From the NCBI GenBank assembly GCA_016788945.1, contig JAEUSA010000013.1, positions 1 to 13,012 on the forward strand: DNA of 13,012 nt. The letters are read 5' to 3'. The first letter of the stretch is position 1. Each line of letters starts with the position of its first letter. The position numbers and the translations under genes are program-made. The notes below the pieces were generated by a model. The model worked only from the letters and a program-made list of their open reading frames with translations. It ran no database searches and was not told the DNA's origin. Of this stretch, positions 11,185-13,012 are shown piece after piece. This DNA comes from Leptospiraceae bacterium. GTDB lineage: Bacteria; Spirochaetota; Leptospiria; Turneriellales; Turneriellaceae.

Positions 11185-12338
11185 TGTTTCGCCGACTGCT
11201 CAAAATTTTCGGTGTCGTTTTGCTCGCCACCATGGGTGGTATGGTGTTGCAGGGCTGGCAGGCTTTCGGCAAAAAATCTTCGGGTGAGCGCCTCGCGCGC
11301 AGCGAAAAGTCGGCGCAATGGCTGCGCGGATCTTTCGAGAACCCGCAACCACTCAAAAACGATTTTGCCGGTTCGATCTCCGCGATGTTCAAGACCGGCA
11401 AGTTCACCGCGCCAACAGGTGTAATTCCCGTCGAACGTTCTGACGGCGCGCAGTACAAAACACAACCTGAAAGCGGTCTCCGCGTGACCTGGTTCGGCCA
11501 CTCGTCAACGCTCGTCGAGATCGATGGCATGCGTGTTTTGACCGATCCGGTTTTTGCTGAGCGCGTCTCACCGTTTACGTGGCTCGGGCCCAAACGCTGG
11601 TACGCACCGCCCGTTGCATTTGCTGATTTGCCGCCGATCGATGCCGTAGTCATCTCGCACGATCACTACGATCATCTCGATATGCACTCGGTGAAGCTGT
11701 TGCTCTCAGGCAAGGCGATATTCGTCGTACCGCTCGGCATCGGTGCGCACCTTGAATATTGGGGAGTGCCCGCAGCGCGCATCGTGGAGCTCGAATGGTG
11801 GCAAGAAACCAAAATCGGCTCACTGCGTTTTGTGCTCACACCCGCGCGGCATGCTTCGGGACGCGTGCTCGTCGACTTCAACAAAAAACTGTGGGGCGGT
11901 TTTGCGCTGATCGGCAATAAGCACCGCGTCTATTATTCGGGCGACACGGGGCTTTTTCCCGCGATGAAAGATATCGGGCGGCGCCTCGGCCCGTTTGATC
12001 TGACAATGATTGAAGTGGGCCAATACAACCGCAGCTGGCCCGACTGGCATATCGGCCCCGAGCAGGCTGTCAAAGCGCACCTGTGGGTGAACGGCCGCAC
12101 AATGCTGCCGGTCCATTGGGGGTTATTCGTGCTCGCGGCACATAACTGGACAGAACCAGTCGAACGCGTTATCACGGAGGCAAAAAAGCTGAAAGTGCAA
12201 GTGGCTACGCCGAAGCCCGGCAAAAGTTTTGAACCAGCGGCGACGAGAGATCACACGCTTGTCGAACAATGGTGGCCACAAATCGAATGGCAGGGCGCGG
12301 CCGAGCATCCGATCGTATCTACTCAGGTGGATCAATAA
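11184..12338 (+). CDS. MBL-fold metallo-hydrolase, NAPE-PLD-like
   Basis: The 384-residue product has an N-terminal hydrophobic segment (residues 8-24), either an uncleaved anchor or a signal peptide. A metallo-beta-lactamase fold follows: VTWFGHSSTLVEIDG (101-115), the metal motif HDHYDH (His159, His161, Asp163, His164), His223 in TPARHASGR, Asp254 in YYSGDTG, and His311 in PVHWG. This order and the LTDPVFAERVSPF segment match the group that includes N-acyl-phosphatidylethanolamine phospholipase D and related bacterial lipid or phosphodiester hydrolases. All expected di-zinc ligands are present, so it should be active. The substrate is not readable; a membrane phospholipid is plausible given the anchor. 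It starts in a TAATG overlap with smpB, without a strong ribosome site of its own, and its stop overlaps the convergent SPASM gene by 7 bp. Confidence 0.93.
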   Translation: MFRRLLKIFGVVLLATMGGMVLQGWQAFGKKSSGERLARSEKSAQWLRGSFENPQPLKNDFAGSISAMFKTGKFTAPTGVIPVERSDGAQYKTQPESGLRVTWFGHSSTLVEIDGMRVLTDPVFAERVSPFTWLGPKRWYAPPVAFADLPPIDAVVISHDHYDHLDMHSVKLLLSGKAIFVVPLGIGAHLEYWGVPAARIVELEWWQETKIGSLRFVLTPARHASGRVLVDFNKKLWGGFALIGNKHRVYYSGDTGLFPAMKDIGRRLGPFDLTMIEVGQYNRSWPDWHIGPEQAVKAHLWVNGRTMLPVHWGLFVLAAHNWTEPVERVITEAKKLKVQVATPKPGKSFEPAATRDHTLVEQWWPQIEWQGAAEHPIVSTQVDQ

Positions 12339-13012
12339 TTAAACGTAAAATATTCGTCGCATTGCGCACACGGCAGATGGCCCGGATATTTTTCCCGGTA
12401 ATTCAATACGAAATCTTGCCCCTGCGCGGCCCATAAAGCAGAAAGCGAATCTTTTGCGAGGTTGCCGCGTGCCGAGGGCTTTGCCGGGTCAACGGTTTGT
12501 TTGCAGAATGCGACATCCCCATTGGCACGAATAAACAAATCACGGCGCAAATGCCAGCACGAATAGCGCTCGAGCGGCGTCATATCAGAGACACGACGCT
12601 CTGGCATGAGCCCCGCATAGCGGTTATATTTCTGAAACAGAAAACTACCGCCAAGCTCTTCGGCGAGCGCATAGAGCGCATCAATTTCGGCCTCATTTTC
12701 TTCTACCTTAAAGGCCTGCAGAAAAAGTTGCTCCTGCGGATTTTTACCCGCCTGCGCCAGCGCCTGCGCTAAATTGCGAAAATTGACCTTTATCTTTTCG
12801 AGCGTCGCCTGAGGTGCTCCAGAATATTCTGCGAACTTTGTCAGGGAATTCAACAGAACAATAATCCGCAACTTGGCGGCTTGCGCGTGCGCTGCAAGAG
12901 GCAAAATTTTATCGAGATGGATTCCGTTGGTTTCGATGAAGACCAAACGCGTGTCGGCACAGGCAAGCAGTTCTTGTAGATACTCAGGCGCATCGGGATG
13001 CTCCAGTGGTTC
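12332..13012 (-). CDS. Radical-SAM/SPASM protein, C-terminal part (spiro-SPASM-like)
   Basis: The frame is open from the stop at 12332-12334 to the right edge, giving the last 226 residues; the N-terminus, including the CxxxCxxC cluster site, lies outside the window. The visible part starts EPLEHPDAPEYL, matching the 'GEP..HPD' strand of radical-SAM barrels, then RLVFIETNGIHL. The C-terminal half has SPASM-type cysteines: YSCWHLRRDLFIRANGDVAFCKQT, then GNLAKDSLSALW, then HLPCAQCDEYFTFNY. SPASM domains bind extra iron-sulfur clusters in enzymes that modify peptides or small substrates. The layout resembles the spiro-SPASM proteins, which I recall as largely restricted to spirochaetes; their reaction is unknown. 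An ATG at 12944-12946 lies inside the barrel and is not the start. Confidence 0.88.
   Translation of the reverse strand, partial: EPLEHPDAPEYLQELLACADTRLVFIETNGIHLDKILPLAAHAQAAKLRIIVLLNSLTKFAEYSGAPQATLEKIKVNFRNLAQALAQAGKNPQEQLFLQAFKVEENEAEIDALYALAEELGGSFLFQKYNRYAGLMPERRVSDMTPLERYSCWHLRRDLFIRANGDVAFCKQTVDPAKPSARGNLAKDSLSALWAAQGQDFVLNYREKYPGHLPCAQCDEYFTFNY

Noticed and set aside
11057..11653. 198-codon minus-strand frame across smpB and the MBL gene
   Set aside because: Opposite two certain genes; Ser/Arg-rich composition typical of a reverse-complement shadow.
1..13012. CRISPR array, insertion sequence, prophage, tRNA, rRNA, tmRNA
   Set aside because: No regularly spaced repeats, transposase or integrase motifs, phage genes or conserved RNA gene sequences were seen on reading the window.

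Overview
The window looks like ordinary chromosome of a moderately GC-rich spirochaete, probably in the Leptospirales near Turneriella or Leptonema. This is an inference. It rests on a radical-SAM/SPASM protein at the right edge that resembles the spirochaete-type 'spiro-SPASM' proteins, relaxed spirochaete-style lipoboxes, an RGG-tailed RRM protein, and overall base composition. I see no insertion sequence, CRISPR array, tRNA, rRNA or prophage gene.

Left region (1-4304): the end of an outer-membrane beta-barrel gene on the + strand meets, stop codon to stop codon, a tightly packed minus-strand cluster whose products all appear exported. In transcription order these are: a Cys/His-rich small secreted protein resembling CopL-type copper-response proteins (3912-4304); a TlpA-like WCGPC thioredoxin (3261-3743); a Met-rich lipoprotein with an Ig-like domain and a YtkA/FixH-like domain (2164-3258); an outer-membrane beta-barrel whose mature N-terminus begins GSCCGGG (1185-2159); a thioredoxin-fold lipoprotein with WCPVC but no cis-proline (653-1198); and an 86-residue mono-heme cytochrome c (396-656). 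The last five genes are separated by 4 bp or less, or overlap. Together they suggest an envelope system for handling copper, thiols or heme. This is the best candidate here for an undescribed system.

Middle region (4372-8196): a minus-strand operon with overlapping genes encodes a thiolase, a MarR regulator and a transglutaminase-like protein. A MarR-sized imperfect palindrome lies upstream of the thiolase. Divergent from it is a small four-helix membrane protein, preceded by a nine-codon upstream reading frame that overlaps its start. It is followed by an AT-richer gene for an exported protein of unknown function.

Right region (8254-13012): an MpaB/latex-clearing-type (DUF2236) heme oxygenase-like gene (minus) lies divergent from a DUF2007/zinc-ribbon membrane protein gene (+). 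The latter has a strong promoter so close to its ATG that the mRNA should be leaderless, and it ends in a strong intrinsic terminator. Next come an RRM RNA-binding protein (minus), smpB (+) with a hairpin just before its GTG start, and an MBL-fold NAPE-PLD-like hydrolase joined to smpB by a TAATG junction. The window ends in the C-terminal part of a radical-SAM/SPASM protein (minus).
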